A stretch of DNA of 64,000 bases from JBEHWX01 sp048498995 (GCA_048498995.1 JBEHWX010000016.1:18744-82743); one strand, 5' to 3'. Shown: positions 8,746-17,713, numbered from the stretch's first letter. Program-made: numbers and translations. The notes: generated from the letters alone by a model not told the origin.

Positions 8746-9779
8746 TCATCTAACGAATCTGGTTGATGATATGACTATTGGTGTGCGCCTGAAGACCGCT
8801 TGGTCCATGGTGAACAGCCGCTCCCCTTCCGACGCTCCCGTTTCGTTCGTGGTTCATCGCATGTCGCTGTGGGTTGCCGCGAGTTCCGCCGTGTTGCCGC
8901 GTATGTCGAGCCTCACGATCTCGGAATGAATCTCCAGGCATTTCGAATACATCGGCGGTTCGATCATCGCGGTCCTCGGCCTCGAACGGATTTGTCGTGG
9001 CGATCAGCCGGATCGATCTCTTGGTTGTGGCGCTGATTGAAGAGCTTCGTGCCTTCCCGTGGTATTCGTGGCGATCCTTTTCTCGTCCGGTGCGGAGCGC
9101 GCGTCCTTGACGGATCCAGGGTTCCGAGGTGTTGCCGTGGTCATGAGGTGGTCACGTTCCGGGGGCGCCTCATGAGGTTGTCCAGGAAGCCTTTCGAAGC
9201 CGCCATACCCCGAGAGGTCGCGAGCCTCGGCGGCTGGTGGCTACACGGTGGATCACGGGCTCATCACGCTCTTTGAAGCGAACCAGGTCAACGCGCGGGC
9301 GCGTGTGCTCATGCGGACTGACGGTGAGCGTTGTGGGTTGCCGCAAGCGTGTGGCATTCGATGATGTGGGCCTGTCGGGGCCGGTAGTCGGTATGTGAGC
9401 TCGGGAAGCTTGCGGACCTTTCCGCTGGTTTCCGACCCGTCTCAGAGTCGCGGCCAGATCCCGCGCTCGCACGGCTATTCTACGTCGATGCCGCCTGGCC
9501 GATCGGCCGTGTCGTGAGTGGCCGAAGATCCGTGGTTGAGCGCGGACTCGCGGTGTTCCAGGCATGCTTCCAGCCCTGCTTCCAGGGGCGCTGATGGCAC
9601 TACCCGGGATCGCCTCGATGAGCTCCCGGTCAGGCCGGAAACGTCAACGCCCCGAACGACATTCATGCTCGTTCGAGGCGTCTCCGAATCCTCTGGATGC
9701 GCTGCCCATGGTCTTGCCGGCGCCGCTCGATTCGCCCGTGGAAACCGGGGCGTCGTGCGCTCGGGACCCGGCGGTCGCG

Positions 9780-10889
9780 TCAGTTCAGATGCGTCTTCAA
9801 CTCGACCGTGAAGGTCGAGCCATGGCCGAGACCGGCGCTGGCGGCCACGAGCGTTCCCTGGTGGGCATTGACGATGCTCCGGCTGATGGCAAGGCCCAGC
9901 CCGAGCCCGCCGAAGGTCCGGTTCGTCGTGGCGGCGCCCTGATCGAAAGCGTCGAAGATCGTCGTCAGAAGGTGCGGCTCGATGCCGATGCCGTTGTCGA
10001 CGACCGAGATCTGGATTGAGCCGTCAGCGGAATTCATCGTCGAGATCGCGATCCGTCCGCCGGCCGCCGTGAACTTCACCGCGTTCTTGATCAGGTTCCA
10101 GATCACCTGCTGCAGCCTCGCCATGTCGGCCCTGACGTAGGTCGCGGTCGCGTTCAATCGGAGATCCAGCTCCAGACGCTTGCTCTCGATATCAGCGCTG
10201 CAGATCTCGACGACATCCTGAATCACGGCGTGAACGTTGACGACGTCGAACTGCATCTGCAGCTTTCCCTTGGCGATGCGCGTCACGTCCAGAAGATCAT
10301 CGATCAGCCGCGCCTCCAGCAGCGCGTTCCGGTGGATGATGTCGATGAGCGGACGCGATTCGCCGGGCAGGTCCATATCCGTCAGCAGCGTGACCGCGGC
10401 CAGGATCGGGTTGAGTGGCGTGCGAAGCTCGTGGCTGAGCACGGCAAGGAACTGATCCTTCGCGCGATTGGCCGCCTCGGCCTCCTGCAGCGCGAAGTCG
10501 AGCTTCCGTTCCGCCTGACGCATCCGGAGAATCGCGTTGATGTGCGCGAGGAGCACCTCCGGCTCCAGCGGCTCGGTCAGATACCCATCGGCCCCCCCTT
10601 CCAGTCCCTTGATCTGATCGCGCGATCCGACGAACGATGCCGACATCAGCATCACCGGAATCGACGTCGTTTCCTGATCCGTCTTCAGATAGCGGCAGAC
10701 CTCGAACCCGCTCATATCCGGCAGGTTGACATCGAGCAGGATCAGATCCGGCTGGAGACTCCGGGCCATTTCGATCCCCTCGGCCGCGGTTGCCGCCTCG
10801 GCAAGGCGGAATCCCGCGCGCGCGAGGATCCGTCCGGTGGCATACCGACCGGCCTCGTTGTCGTCGATGTTCAGGATGATCGTGCTCAT
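9780..10889 (-). CDS. Response-regulator/histidine kinase hybrid, last gene of stressosome operon
   Basis: The protein has 369 residues and no membrane segment. Residues 1-125 are a receiver domain with acidic pair D9-D10 and phospho-acceptor D53 (LILLDVNLPD). The conserved receiver lysine position reads Glu (GYLTEP, residue 106), an atypical receiver. A short helical linker leads to the HisKA motif LSHELRTPLN (H153) and a HATPase_c domain (about 255-369) with NLIKNAVKF, DNGIGIE and GGLGLGLAIS boxes. Its ATG overlaps the stop of the preceding kinase by 4 bases (ATGA), so it is translationally coupled to it. Being a soluble kinase behind a receiver, it probably takes phosphate from an upstream kinase and passes it on. 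No DNA-binding output domain is present, so the final target lies elsewhere. Confidence 0.9.
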   Translation of the reverse strand: MSTIILNIDDNEAGRYATGRILARAGFRLAEAATAAEGIEMARSLQPDLILLDVNLPDMSGFEVCRYLKTDQETTSIPVMLMSASFVGSRDQIKGLEGGADGYLTEPLEPEVLLAHINAILRMRQAERKLDFALQEAEAANRAKDQFLAVLSHELRTPLNPILAAVTLLTDMDLPGESRPLIDIIHRNALLEARLIDDLLDVTRIAKGKLQMQFDVVNVHAVIQDVVEICSADIESKRLELDLRLNATATYVRADMARLQQVIWNLIKNAVKFTAAGGRIAISTMNSADGSIQISVVDNGIGIEPHLLTTIFDAFDQGAATTNRTFGGLGLGLAISRSIVNAHQGTLVAASAGLGHGSTFTVELKTHLN

Positions 10890-12748
10890 AGGGTTGTACC
10901 TCTTCCGGTCTGATCGATGTGCTCGGCATCAGACCCCGGGGCGCTCCGCTCCGCGGTATCTCCGGCCGCCGCGCGCGAGGCCAGCAGGGAGTTTACCGTC
11001 TCGGCGATTATTTCCCGGGTCACCGTCTGCTTGGAGATCAACGTCAGTCGCTGATCGGCAATGAATGCCCGCTCCGCCTGCGTGAGCGTCTTCGAGGTGA
11101 CGATCACGATCGGAATCGACGCGGTGTCTTCGTGGCTCCGAAGCCGGCGAACGACCTCGAAGCCGTCGACCTCCGGCATGATGAGGTCGAGCAGGATCGC
11201 ATCCGGCGGACGTTTCCGCGCTTCCTCCACCCCCTTGGCTCCCCCGTTGGCGGTCACCACGCTGAACGGCACGTCGGCGGCCATCTTGGTAAGGTAGTAG
11301 CGGGTGGCGTCCTCGTCGTCGATGATCAGCACCAGCGGAATCACCGGATCGATCTCGGCCAAGGCGTTCTCCTGCTCCTTGCTTCTGATGCGTCGCGGCA
11401 GCCTGACCGAAAAGACCGAACCGGCTCCCGGCGTGCTCTCGACCGTCAGGCTGCCGCCGAGAAGCTCGGCAAGACGGCGTGAAAGCGGCAGCCCGAGCCC
11501 CGTGCCTTTCACTTTCTGCTGGAAGCGATTGCGGACCTGGCCGAACTCCTCGAAGATGATGTCGACGTGCGCTGAGTCGATGCCGATGCCGGTGTCGGAC
11601 ACGGTGATCGACACCCACTCGCCATCGTCGGAGACCCGCACGGCGACTCGTACCTCGCCATGCTCGGTGAATTTCAGCGCGTTGGAGACCAGGTTGCGGA
11701 CGATCTGCGCGATCTTCCCCTCGTCGCTCTCCATCCGCAGCCCCGACGGGGCCGGCTCGAAGACGAGGGAGACCGAATCGTCGGTCAGCAGCGGACGGAG
11801 CACGCCGCGGAGCGCGCCGAGCAGATCCTGCACGTCGAACGGCATCACGTTCAGCTCGGTGCGTCCGGCCTCCACCTTGGCGATGTCCAGCAGGTCGTTG
11901 ACCAGCTCGGTCAGGTCCTGAGCGCTCTTGCGGATGAACGTGACCTGTTTCTCCTGCTCGGAGGTGAGATCTCCGTCGGTCCGTTCGATCAGCAGTCGCG
12001 ACAGGGCGATGATCGAGTTCAGCGGGGTGCGGAACTCGTGGCTCATGTTCGAAAGGAAGCGGGACTTGATCTCGTCGGACTGCCGCAGCCGCTCGGCGCG
12101 CTCGTCGAGCTCCGCGTAGAGCGCCACCACGCCGCGGTTGGTATCCTCCAGCTCCTTGTTCATCTCCACCAGCTCATCCTGGCGCTGCTGCATCTCGTCG
12201 ACCATCCTGAGAAGCTCCTGGCTGAGCTCCTGGTTCTGCTGGCGAAGCTCCTCGTAGGCGTCGCGCGGGGCCTCACGGGCGATCTCGTCGGCGATGCCGG
12301 CCACGTCGGTCGCCGTCAGGCGGGTGCTCCGCGGCAGGAGCTTCTCCATCGTCACGCGCGTTCCGGCACCGGGGCTCGACTCCACGGTCAGCCCATCCAT
12401 CAACCGCTGCGCGCCGACGATTCCCATCCCCATGCCGGTCATCGAACGGTAACGGCCGCCGAGGATATCCCTCAGATTGCCGATGCCGGGACCGTTGTCG
12501 GAGACCACGACCTTCATCGCCGGGTCCGGCGAGGTGCGGACCAGATATTCGATCCGCCCTCCGCCGGCGTAGCGGAACGCGTTGCGCGCGATCTCGCTGA
12601 CGGCCGTCGCGATGCGCGTCCCGTCCTGTCGCACGAATCCCAGAAGCTCGGCCAGACTCGACGCGCGTCTGCGGGCGGCGACCAGATCCCGTTCCGCCTC
12701 GATCGTCATCGTGACAATCGAATGCTCATCCTGCGCTCTTCCTGTCAT
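10886..12748 (-). CDS. Soluble hybrid histidine kinase with N-terminal RsbT-like ATPase domain
   Basis: The protein has 620 residues. An open frame extends upstream, but the ATG at 12748 overlaps the previous stop as ATGA and begins the recognisable protein. Domains: RsbT/RsbW-like HATPase at about 15-137 (VSEIARNAFRYAGGG, DNGPGIGNL, GMGMGIVGAQRLMDG); coiled coil at about 163-232; HisKA with SHEFRTPLNS (H237); a second HATPase_c at about 335-452 (NLVSNALKF, DTGIGID, GTGLGLPLSRRL); receiver at about 470-595 with D477-D478, phospho-acceptor D521 and K573. Two ATPase domains in one protein, the first of the anti-sigma/RsbT type, suggest that the stressosome signal received by the N-terminal domain controls kinase activity. 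That coupling is inferred. No transmembrane segment is seen. Confidence 0.9.
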   Translation of the reverse strand: MTGRAQDEHSIVTMTIEAERDLVAARRRASSLAELLGFVRQDGTRIATAVSEIARNAFRYAGGGRIEYLVRTSPDPAMKVVVSDNGPGIGNLRDILGGRYRSMTGMGMGIVGAQRLMDGLTVESSPGAGTRVTMEKLLPRSTRLTATDVAGIADEIAREAPRDAYEELRQQNQELSQELLRMVDEMQQRQDELVEMNKELEDTNRGVVALYAELDERAERLRQSDEIKSRFLSNMSHEFRTPLNSIIALSRLLIERTDGDLTSEQEKQVTFIRKSAQDLTELVNDLLDIAKVEAGRTELNVMPFDVQDLLGALRGVLRPLLTDDSVSLVFEPAPSGLRMESDEGKIAQIVRNLVSNALKFTEHGEVRVAVRVSDDGEWVSITVSDTGIGIDSAHVDIIFEEFGQVRNRFQQKVKGTGLGLPLSRRLAELLGGSLTVESTPGAGSVFSVRLPRRIRSKEQENALAEIDPVIPLVLIIDDEDATRYYLTKMAADVPFSVVTANGGAKGVEEARKRPPDAILLDLIMPEVDGFEVVRRLRSHEDTASIPIVIVTSKTLTQAERAFIADQRLTLISKQTVTREIIAETVNSLLASRAAAGDTAERSAPGSDAEHIDQTGRGTTL

Positions 12749-13794
12749 ATGCTCTCCTTGACCACCACCACCGTTGCGTCGTCGCGGACGCGGCGGGCAT
12801 CGCGATAGAGCGCGCCGGCGATCATCATGGCCGACTGGCGCGCCAGCGCCGGATGCTTCGGCAGATCCCAATGCGTCGCGATGCCATCCGAATGGAGCAC
12901 GAGCGTGCTTCCGGCCGGAAACGGATACAGGAACTCCTGCACCCGTCGTACCTGCACGCCGAGCGTGCCGTTGTGGGAGACGAGTCGCTTGCTCTGCTCG
13001 CCGTTGACGATCACCGCGCCGATGTTGCCGATCCCGGCGTAGGTGACCGTGTGCGCGACGGTATCGATCAGGGCCACGGCCGCCACGGCGCCCCTGGTGC
13101 TCCGCAGCGCCTGATGAAGCGCGTCGATCATCTGTCCCGGCGTGATCATGCCGAAGCCCGAGGCGGTCTCCTCGGCGAAGGCGCGGCGCGCCAGCTCGGC
13201 CGCCTGCGCTGCCAGAAGGCCATGCCCGAGGCCGTCGACGATCATCACCATCGACCGGTCGGCGCCGACGCGGGCGCTCCATCCGTCACCACTGACATTT
13301 TCCCCCGGATGGGGGACGCCGATGCCGAACATATCGAGGTGGGACCTGGCGTGTCGGGGAGCGGCCTCCCCCTTGGCGAGGGTCGCGGCGATCACGCTTC
13401 CCTCGCCAGGGGCGGAGTAGATCTCGAGCGAGCCGGAGGAGAGCCGGGAGAGCGCGCCGAGCCCGGATCCGCTGCTCCCCGCGGTGGAGAATCCATCGCG
13501 CATGCACTCGGCCACGTTGGCCATGCCCGGCCCCCGGTCGAGCGTCTCCAGCGTGAGCGATGCCTGCGTGCCACGCATCGTCGTGGTCGCAAGAAGCTCG
13601 CCGCCGGAGGTGTGCTTCAGCAGATTGGTGGCGAGCTCGGTCGCCATGATCGAGGCCTTGCCCTGTTCGGTCTCATCGAATCCCAGCTCCTTGGCAATGC
13701 CGTTGACACGCCGACGCGCCTCGGCCACCTGACTTTGCTCCAGGACCATGATCGTCTCGGTCGTGCTCGAAATCATCGGATCTAAGTTTTCCAT
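12745..13794 (-). CDS. RsbT/W-like ATPase fused to PP2C (RsbX/SpoIIE-type) phosphatase
   Basis: The protein has 349 residues. The N-terminal 140 or so form an anti-sigma-type HATPase (ATELATNLLKHTSGGEL as N-box, DRGPGMANV as G-box, GSGLGALSRLS). Residues of about 150-349 are a PP2C-type phosphatase domain with MVMIVDGLGHGLLAAQAAEL, IDALHQALRSTRGA, TYAGIGNIGAV and LHSDGI metal/active-site motifs. In Bacillus subtilis RsbX is a free-standing phosphatase that dephosphorylates RsbS and RsbR to reset the stressosome. Here an RsbT-like domain is fused in front, a form known in other RST-X modules. It overlaps rsbT by 13 bases and the downstream kinase by 4. Proposed role: resetting RsbS/RsbR phosphorylation. 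It could instead act on another partner. Confidence 0.88.
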   Translation of the reverse strand: MENLDPMISSTTETIMVLEQSQVAEARRRVNGIAKELGFDETEQGKASIMATELATNLLKHTSGGELLATTTMRGTQASLTLETLDRGPGMANVAECMRDGFSTAGSSGSGLGALSRLSSGSLEIYSAPGEGSVIAATLAKGEAAPRHARSHLDMFGIGVPHPGENVSGDGWSARVGADRSMVMIVDGLGHGLLAAQAAELARRAFAEETASGFGMITPGQMIDALHQALRSTRGAVAAVALIDTVAHTVTYAGIGNIGAVIVNGEQSKRLVSHNGTLGVQVRRVQEFLYPFPAGSTLVLHSDGIATHWDLPKHPALARQSAMMIAGALYRDARRVRDDATVVVVKESI

Positions 13795-14189
13795 CGAGTA
13801 ATTGTCACCTTGGTACCAACACCCACGGTGGATTCCAGTTGAAATTCATTCGAGAGCCTCCGTGCGCCACTCAGTCCGAGCCCGAGGCCCGAGCCGGTGG
13901 TGAAGCCATCCTTCAGCACCATGTCGAGGTCCGGGATGCCCGGCCCCTGATCGCTGAAGGTGACGCGCACGCCGCGCCGCATTCCCTCGCGTAGCATCTG
14001 CAGGGTGGCGGTGCCACCGCCGCCGTAATCGAGGGCGTTGCGGGCAAGCTCACTCGCGGCCGTGACGATCTTCGTCTGGTCGACCAGACTCAGACCGATC
14101 TCCACCGCCCACGACCGCACTGCCTGGCGGACGCGGACGATGTCGTCCGACGAGTGTATCGGCATATCGTCACTCCGTTCCACTGCCAT
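13782..14189 (-). CDS. rsbT: RsbT serine/threonine kinase of the stressosome
   Basis: The protein has 135 residues, the usual RsbT length. It is a single HATPase domain with N-box ELARNALDYGGGG (47-59), G1 box DQGPGIPD and G2 box GSGLGLGLSGARRLS, and a TKVTITRW C-terminus. RsbT binds and phosphorylates RsbS and RsbR under stress and is then released to act on an output partner. The start at 14189 has AGGAG six bases upstream and overlaps rsbS by 20 bases, so translation is coupled. No RsbU or sigma-B gene is in the window. The likely partners are the ATPase/kinase proteins encoded just downstream. Confidence 0.93.
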   Translation of the reverse strand: MAVERSDDMPIHSSDDIVRVRQAVRSWAVEIGLSLVDQTKIVTAASELARNALDYGGGGTATLQMLREGMRRGVRVTFSDQGPGIPDLDMVLKDGFTTGSGLGLGLSGARRLSNEFQLESTVGVGTKVTITRWKT

Positions 14190-14559
14190 AGTCGCTCTCC
14201 TCTTCTTCCAGGGATACCCGGAGCAGCTCCATGCCCTTCTCCACGTTCAGGGCGGTGCGTATCCCCGGCAGCGACAGTCCAAGCTCGACGAGGGTGATCG
14301 CCACCGACGGCTGCATTCCGACGACGACCGTCTGCGCGTCGAGGATGCGGGCCATCGTGGCGATGCTGTCGAGCATCCGGCCGATGAACGAATCGACGAT
14401 ATCCAGCGACGAGATGTCGATGAGCACGCCGCGGGCGCGCGTCTTGACGATCCTGTCGGTAAGGTCGTCCTGCAGATTCATCGCGATCCGGTCGTGCATG
14501 TCGACCTGAATCGTCACCAGCAGGAACCGACCCATCTTCAGAATGGGAATTCTCTCCAC
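14170..14559 (-). CDS. rsbS: RsbS, STAS-domain stressosome scaffold
   Basis: The protein has 129 residues from a GTG start with GGAGG a few bases upstream. This start gives the family N-terminus MERIPILKMGRFLLVTIQVD, while longer readings run into the previous gene. It is a single STAS domain. The RsbT phosphorylation site is conserved as DIVDSFIGRML (S57, equivalent to S59 of B. subtilis). RsbS co-assembles with RsbR into the stressosome core and holds RsbT until phosphorylated. It lies 11 bases after rsbR and overlaps rsbT. The C-terminal tail is acidic (EEEESDYGSGTE). Confidence 0.95.
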   Translation of the reverse strand: MERIPILKMGRFLLVTIQVDMHDRIAMNLQDDLTDRIVKTRARGVLIDISSLDIVDSFIGRMLDSIATMARILDAQTVVVGMQPSVAITLVELGLSLPGIRTALNVEKGMELLRVSLEEEESDYGSGTE

Positions 14560-14570
14560 GTCGCCTCCGC

Positions 14571-15434
14571 TTACTGACGTGACTGAAGGGTGCTCACCGT
14601 GCGTCCGTTGCGACGCAGCGCGATGGCGAACGCGTCGGCCAGCGTCGCCTTGGTGATTACGTCGTTGAGCTCGACGCCGAGATGCACGATCGTCTGGGCG
14701 ATCTGGGGGCGTATGCCGCTGATGATGCAGTCGGCGCCCATCAGGCGGGCGGCGGCAACGGTCTTCAGCAGATGCTGCGCCACGAGCGTGTCCACCGTCG
14801 GAACGCCGGTGATGTCGATGATCGCGATCGACGCGCCGGTGTTGACGATCTCCTGCAGCAGCGACTCCATCACCACCTGCGTCCGGGCGCTGTCGAGCGT
14901 GCCGATCAGCGGCAGTGCCAGCACGTTCTCCCAGAGCCTGACTACCGGCGTCGAGAGCTCGAGCAGCTCCTGCTGCTGACGGAGGATGATCTCCTCGCGG
15001 CTGCGCTGGAAGGTCTCGGAGGTGATCAGCCCGAGCCTGTCCAGAAGCATCGTCGCCGTCCAGATGTTGTCGGCAAGGAGGTCGGAGTTGGAGCCGGCGA
15101 TGGCGCGCATCCGGTTGAAGAGGGGGAGCTTGAGCGAGAAGATGAACATCGCCGTCTCGGTCGGCGAGAATCCGGAGGAGGCGCGCTGGCGCGAGATATC
15201 GCTCAGCAGGTCGCGCACCGACACCCAGGCGTGCGTGGAGACATCCGCGGAGCCCCCGGACTGCAGGGCGGCGGTCATCGCCGTCAGGAACTCCACGGAC
15301 TGCGCCCGGAGCTCCCCTTCCCTGATCGAGCCGCTGGTGGAGATGGTGAGCAGCTGCTGCTGAACCCAGTCGTTCAGGAGGTCTTCTCTCTGCTCGTTGA
15401 AAACGCGCAGGAGCAACGTTGCATCGTTGGTCAT
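14571..15434 (-). CDS. rsbR: RsbR, stressosome sensor protein with C-terminal STAS domain
   Basis: The protein has 287 residues, the usual RsbR size. Residues 1-150 form a helical N-terminal sensor domain of the RsbRD type, with no obvious haem or flavin motif. Residues of about 165-285 are the STAS domain (PLIGTLDSARTQVVMESLL, IDITGVPTVDTLVAQH, SGIRPQIAQTIVHLG). By alignment from memory with B. subtilis RsbRA, the T205 site is conserved (T216 in GVPTVDT), while the T171 site appears as Ser (S182 in GTLDS). Being first in the operon, it is the likely input. No clear ribosome-binding site precedes the ATG (ACACCGAC). The signal sensed is unknown. Confidence 0.93.
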   Translation of the reverse strand: MTNDATLLLRVFNEQREDLLNDWVQQQLLTISTSGSIREGELRAQSVEFLTAMTAALQSGGSADVSTHAWVSVRDLLSDISRQRASSGFSPTETAMFIFSLKLPLFNRMRAIAGSNSDLLADNIWTATMLLDRLGLITSETFQRSREEIILRQQQELLELSTPVVRLWENVLALPLIGTLDSARTQVVMESLLQEIVNTGASIAIIDITGVPTVDTLVAQHLLKTVAAARLMGADCIISGIRPQIAQTIVHLGVELNDVITKATLADAFAIALRRNGRTVSTLQSRQ

Positions 15435-15708
15435 GTCGGTGTTGGAGTTGGATGCGGTTGACGGAACAGGTCAGGGTAGGATCGCGCCCGTTCGGTCGCC
15501 GGATTGTTCCCGGTTCGTACGTGGGCGGAACCCGGACGCTGAGCAAAATCCATGCCTGGGAGATGCGATCCCCGCGGAACGATGCGCGTCGCAACGACTT
15601 CCGGGGCGGATCGTGCGATCAGAAAACGGCGACAGAGGGCGCTGACGCAACCCCCTGTCGTTGACGTTTCAAAATGCTATTTCGATGTGAAATGTCCCGA
15701 CGTGGTCA

Positions 15709-17493
15709 TCAGTTCACCGCCACGTCGATCATCCGGGCCTGCACGCCGCGCCGGCGCTCGAGCGATTCGATCGTCCCCTGCAGCGCCTCGACCGCCGTCG
15801 GGCCGCCGAAGAGGAGGCTCGCCCGCGTCCTGATGAATCGCTGCGCCAGATGGAGGAAGTTGTCCTCGCGCGGGAGCTCCCGCACGCCGTAGGATCCCTT
15901 CTTCAGGCCGACGCGCGCCGCGGCGATCTCGATCGCCCGCTCGATCCCTCCCAGTTCATCCACCAGACCCCGCGCCTTTGCCTGACGTCCGGTCCAGACC
16001 CGCCCCTCGGCGATCATCCTGACCGAGTCGATCGGCATGTGTCTCCCCTCGGAGACGACCTGAAGGAAGTGGCTGTAGACGGTGTCCACCTGCTTGGCGA
16101 GGATCGCGCGCTCCAGATCGGTCGGCGGCTCGGCCGAGGACATCATGTCGGCGTTCGGGCTCGACTTCACCGTCTGCATGTTGATGCCGAGCGTGTTCTT
16201 GTAGAGCTTCTGCATGTTGAACCAGAGCCCGAACACCCCGATCGATCCGGTGAGCGTCCCCGGATCGGCGACGATCGTGTCGCCGGCCGAGGCGATGTAG
16301 TAGCCACCGGAGGCGGCCAGCGAGCCCATCGAGACGATCACCGGCTTCCTGGCCGCGGCGAGCTTCACCTCGCGCCACATCGCGGAGCTGGCGTCGGCGC
16401 TTCCGCCGGGAGAGTTCACGCGAAGGACGATCGCCTTGACCGACTTCGAGTCCCTGGCCTCGCGGATCGCGTCGATGAAGGTCTTGCTGCCGATCTGCGA
16501 GCCGCCGAACATCGGCTCGGGGCTGTAGCCGCTCTCGCCGGAGATGATGCTCCCCTCGGCGTAGACCACCGCGATCTCCCCGCCGCGATCCTCCTGATCC
16601 TTGTCGTCGAACCGGGCATAGTCGTCGAAATCGACGGTCGGACGCTTCTCCTCGGCCTTCCGGTTGGTCCGGTGGAGGATCAGCTCGTCGATCTGGTCGT
16701 CGTACATCACCGCGTCGACGATCTTGAGCCGGCGGGCCTCCTCGGCGGTCAGGAGCGCGTGGCGATCGAGGATGGTGTCGAGCTGCGCGGCCGAGAGCTT
16801 GCGCGCGTCGCGGACCGCGGCCTTGAAGGTGTCGAACATGTCGGTCACCATCGACTGGGTCATCTCGAGATTCTGCGGGGACGCGGTCTCGTTGATGAAG
16901 GGCTCGACGGCGCTTTTGTAGGCGCCGGCGCGGACAACGTTGGCCTCGATGCCAAGGCGATCCATCGCCGGCTTGAAGAAGGTGAGCGTGGCGTAGATGC
17001 CGTTGATCTCCACCTCGGCCGCCGGATGCAGGATCACGCTGTCGGCCGCGGTGGCGATGAAGTAATCGCGCTCGTTGTAGCCGCGGACGCCGCCGGTGGC
17101 ATAGACGAACTTTCCGGAGCGGCGCACCTCGAGGATCTTGTTCCGGATCTCCTCGGCCTGCGCCCAGCTTCCGCCGAACCGGTCGAGCTCCAGCAGCAGG
17201 CCGGAGACCCGCTTGTCGGCCACGGCGCGATCGAATCCTTCGAGATATTCGCGGAGCGAAAGGTGGACTTCGTCGTCGAAGATGCCGGAAAAGTGCCGGT
17301 CCGGGGTCCGCTCCGGGATGGCGCCGTCGAACTTCACCCTCAGCACGGCGTTGTTCGGAACGTGAACCGAGCCTCCGGAGCTGGTGGCCGACGCGGCGAT
17401 CGCGACGATCAGCCCCACGGCGAGCACGCCGAAGACGAAGAGCGCGATGAACACGCCGAGCGTCGTCGCCAGAAGTGTCTTGAGAAATGACAT
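15709..17493 (-). CDS. sppA: Signal peptide peptidase SppA, long (67K) form
   Basis: The protein has 594 residues with a membrane anchor at about 5-34 and two tandem ClpP-like serine protease domains, as in the E. coli 67-kDa SppA. The catalytic lysine lies in the first domain (GAYKSAVEPF, K193) and the nucleophilic serine in the second (GSLAASGGYY, S395). LRVNSPGGSADASS forms the oxyanion/substrate region and GTLTGSIGVFG is also conserved. SppA works at the membrane, degrading remnant signal peptides and some membrane proteins. It follows the stressosome operon on the same strand after a 214-base gap (15495-15708 side excluded), so it probably has its own promoter. Confidence 0.96.
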   Translation of the reverse strand: MSFLKTLLATTLGVFIALFVFGVLAVGLIVAIAASATSSGGSVHVPNNAVLRVKFDGAIPERTPDRHFSGIFDDEVHLSLREYLEGFDRAVADKRVSGLLLELDRFGGSWAQAEEIRNKILEVRRSGKFVYATGGVRGYNERDYFIATAADSVILHPAAEVEINGIYATLTFFKPAMDRLGIEANVVRAGAYKSAVEPFINETASPQNLEMTQSMVTDMFDTFKAAVRDARKLSAAQLDTILDRHALLTAEEARRLKIVDAVMYDDQIDELILHRTNRKAEEKRPTVDFDDYARFDDKDQEDRGGEIAVVYAEGSIISGESGYSPEPMFGGSQIGSKTFIDAIREARDSKSVKAIVLRVNSPGGSADASSAMWREVKLAAARKPVIVSMGSLAASGGYYIASAGDTIVADPGTLTGSIGVFGLWFNMQKLYKNTLGINMQTVKSSPNADMMSSAEPPTDLERAILAKQVDTVYSHFLQVVSEGRHMPIDSVRMIAEGRVWTGRQAKARGLVDELGGIERAIEIAAARVGLKKGSYGVRELPREDNFLHLAQRFIRTRASLLFGGPTAVEALQGTIESLERRRGVQARMIDVAVN

Positions 17494-17669
17494 GGGTAAA
17501 TCGTGTCTACGTGTACGGAGAAAAGCTTCGGATCACCTACGCTTCCGACTCTTCCGTGTTGCGCCATGCGGGCGGCGATGCCTGTGAGAGATGATTACAA
17601 CGATGCGGGGAGATCCATTCTCCGGCGCCATCATCATGCACGCGGCCGATGAGCGCTTCCTTCAGCCGC

Positions 17670-17695
17670 CGTCGGGAGTGGCCGTCGGGAGTGGC
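17670..17695. repeat. 13-bp tandem duplication
   Basis: The unit CGTCGGGAGTGGC is present twice head to tail, followed by a degenerate third copy (CGTCGGCTCGGGC). It lies in the 220-base gap between sppA and the MOSC gene. The gap otherwise shows nothing. Confidence 0.8.
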
Positions 17696-17713
17696 CGTCG
17701 GCTCGGGCCCGGC

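Larger units (their letters stand above)
6484..9779. other. 3.3-kb region with no convincing gene
   Basis: All open frames here are short or have scrambled, Arg/Ser/His-rich translations with no recognisable motif, no credible start region and no neighbouring logic. GC looks lower and more even across codon positions than in the flanking genes. It contains a 14-bp tandem repeat (7452-7491), an AT-rich palindrome (8730-8745) and, at 7273-7282, one copy of the CCGTTATTGC motif that recurs in other gene-poor stretches of the window. It may be decayed genes, a decayed mobile element or noncoding DNA. I could not match any part to the intact genes in this window. Confidence 0.6.

Noticed and set aside
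12749..13282. N-terminal extension of the hybrid kinase to 13282
   Set aside because: The extra 178 residues are a wrong-frame reading of the phosphatase gene. ATG 12748 overlaps the previous stop and starts the real domain.
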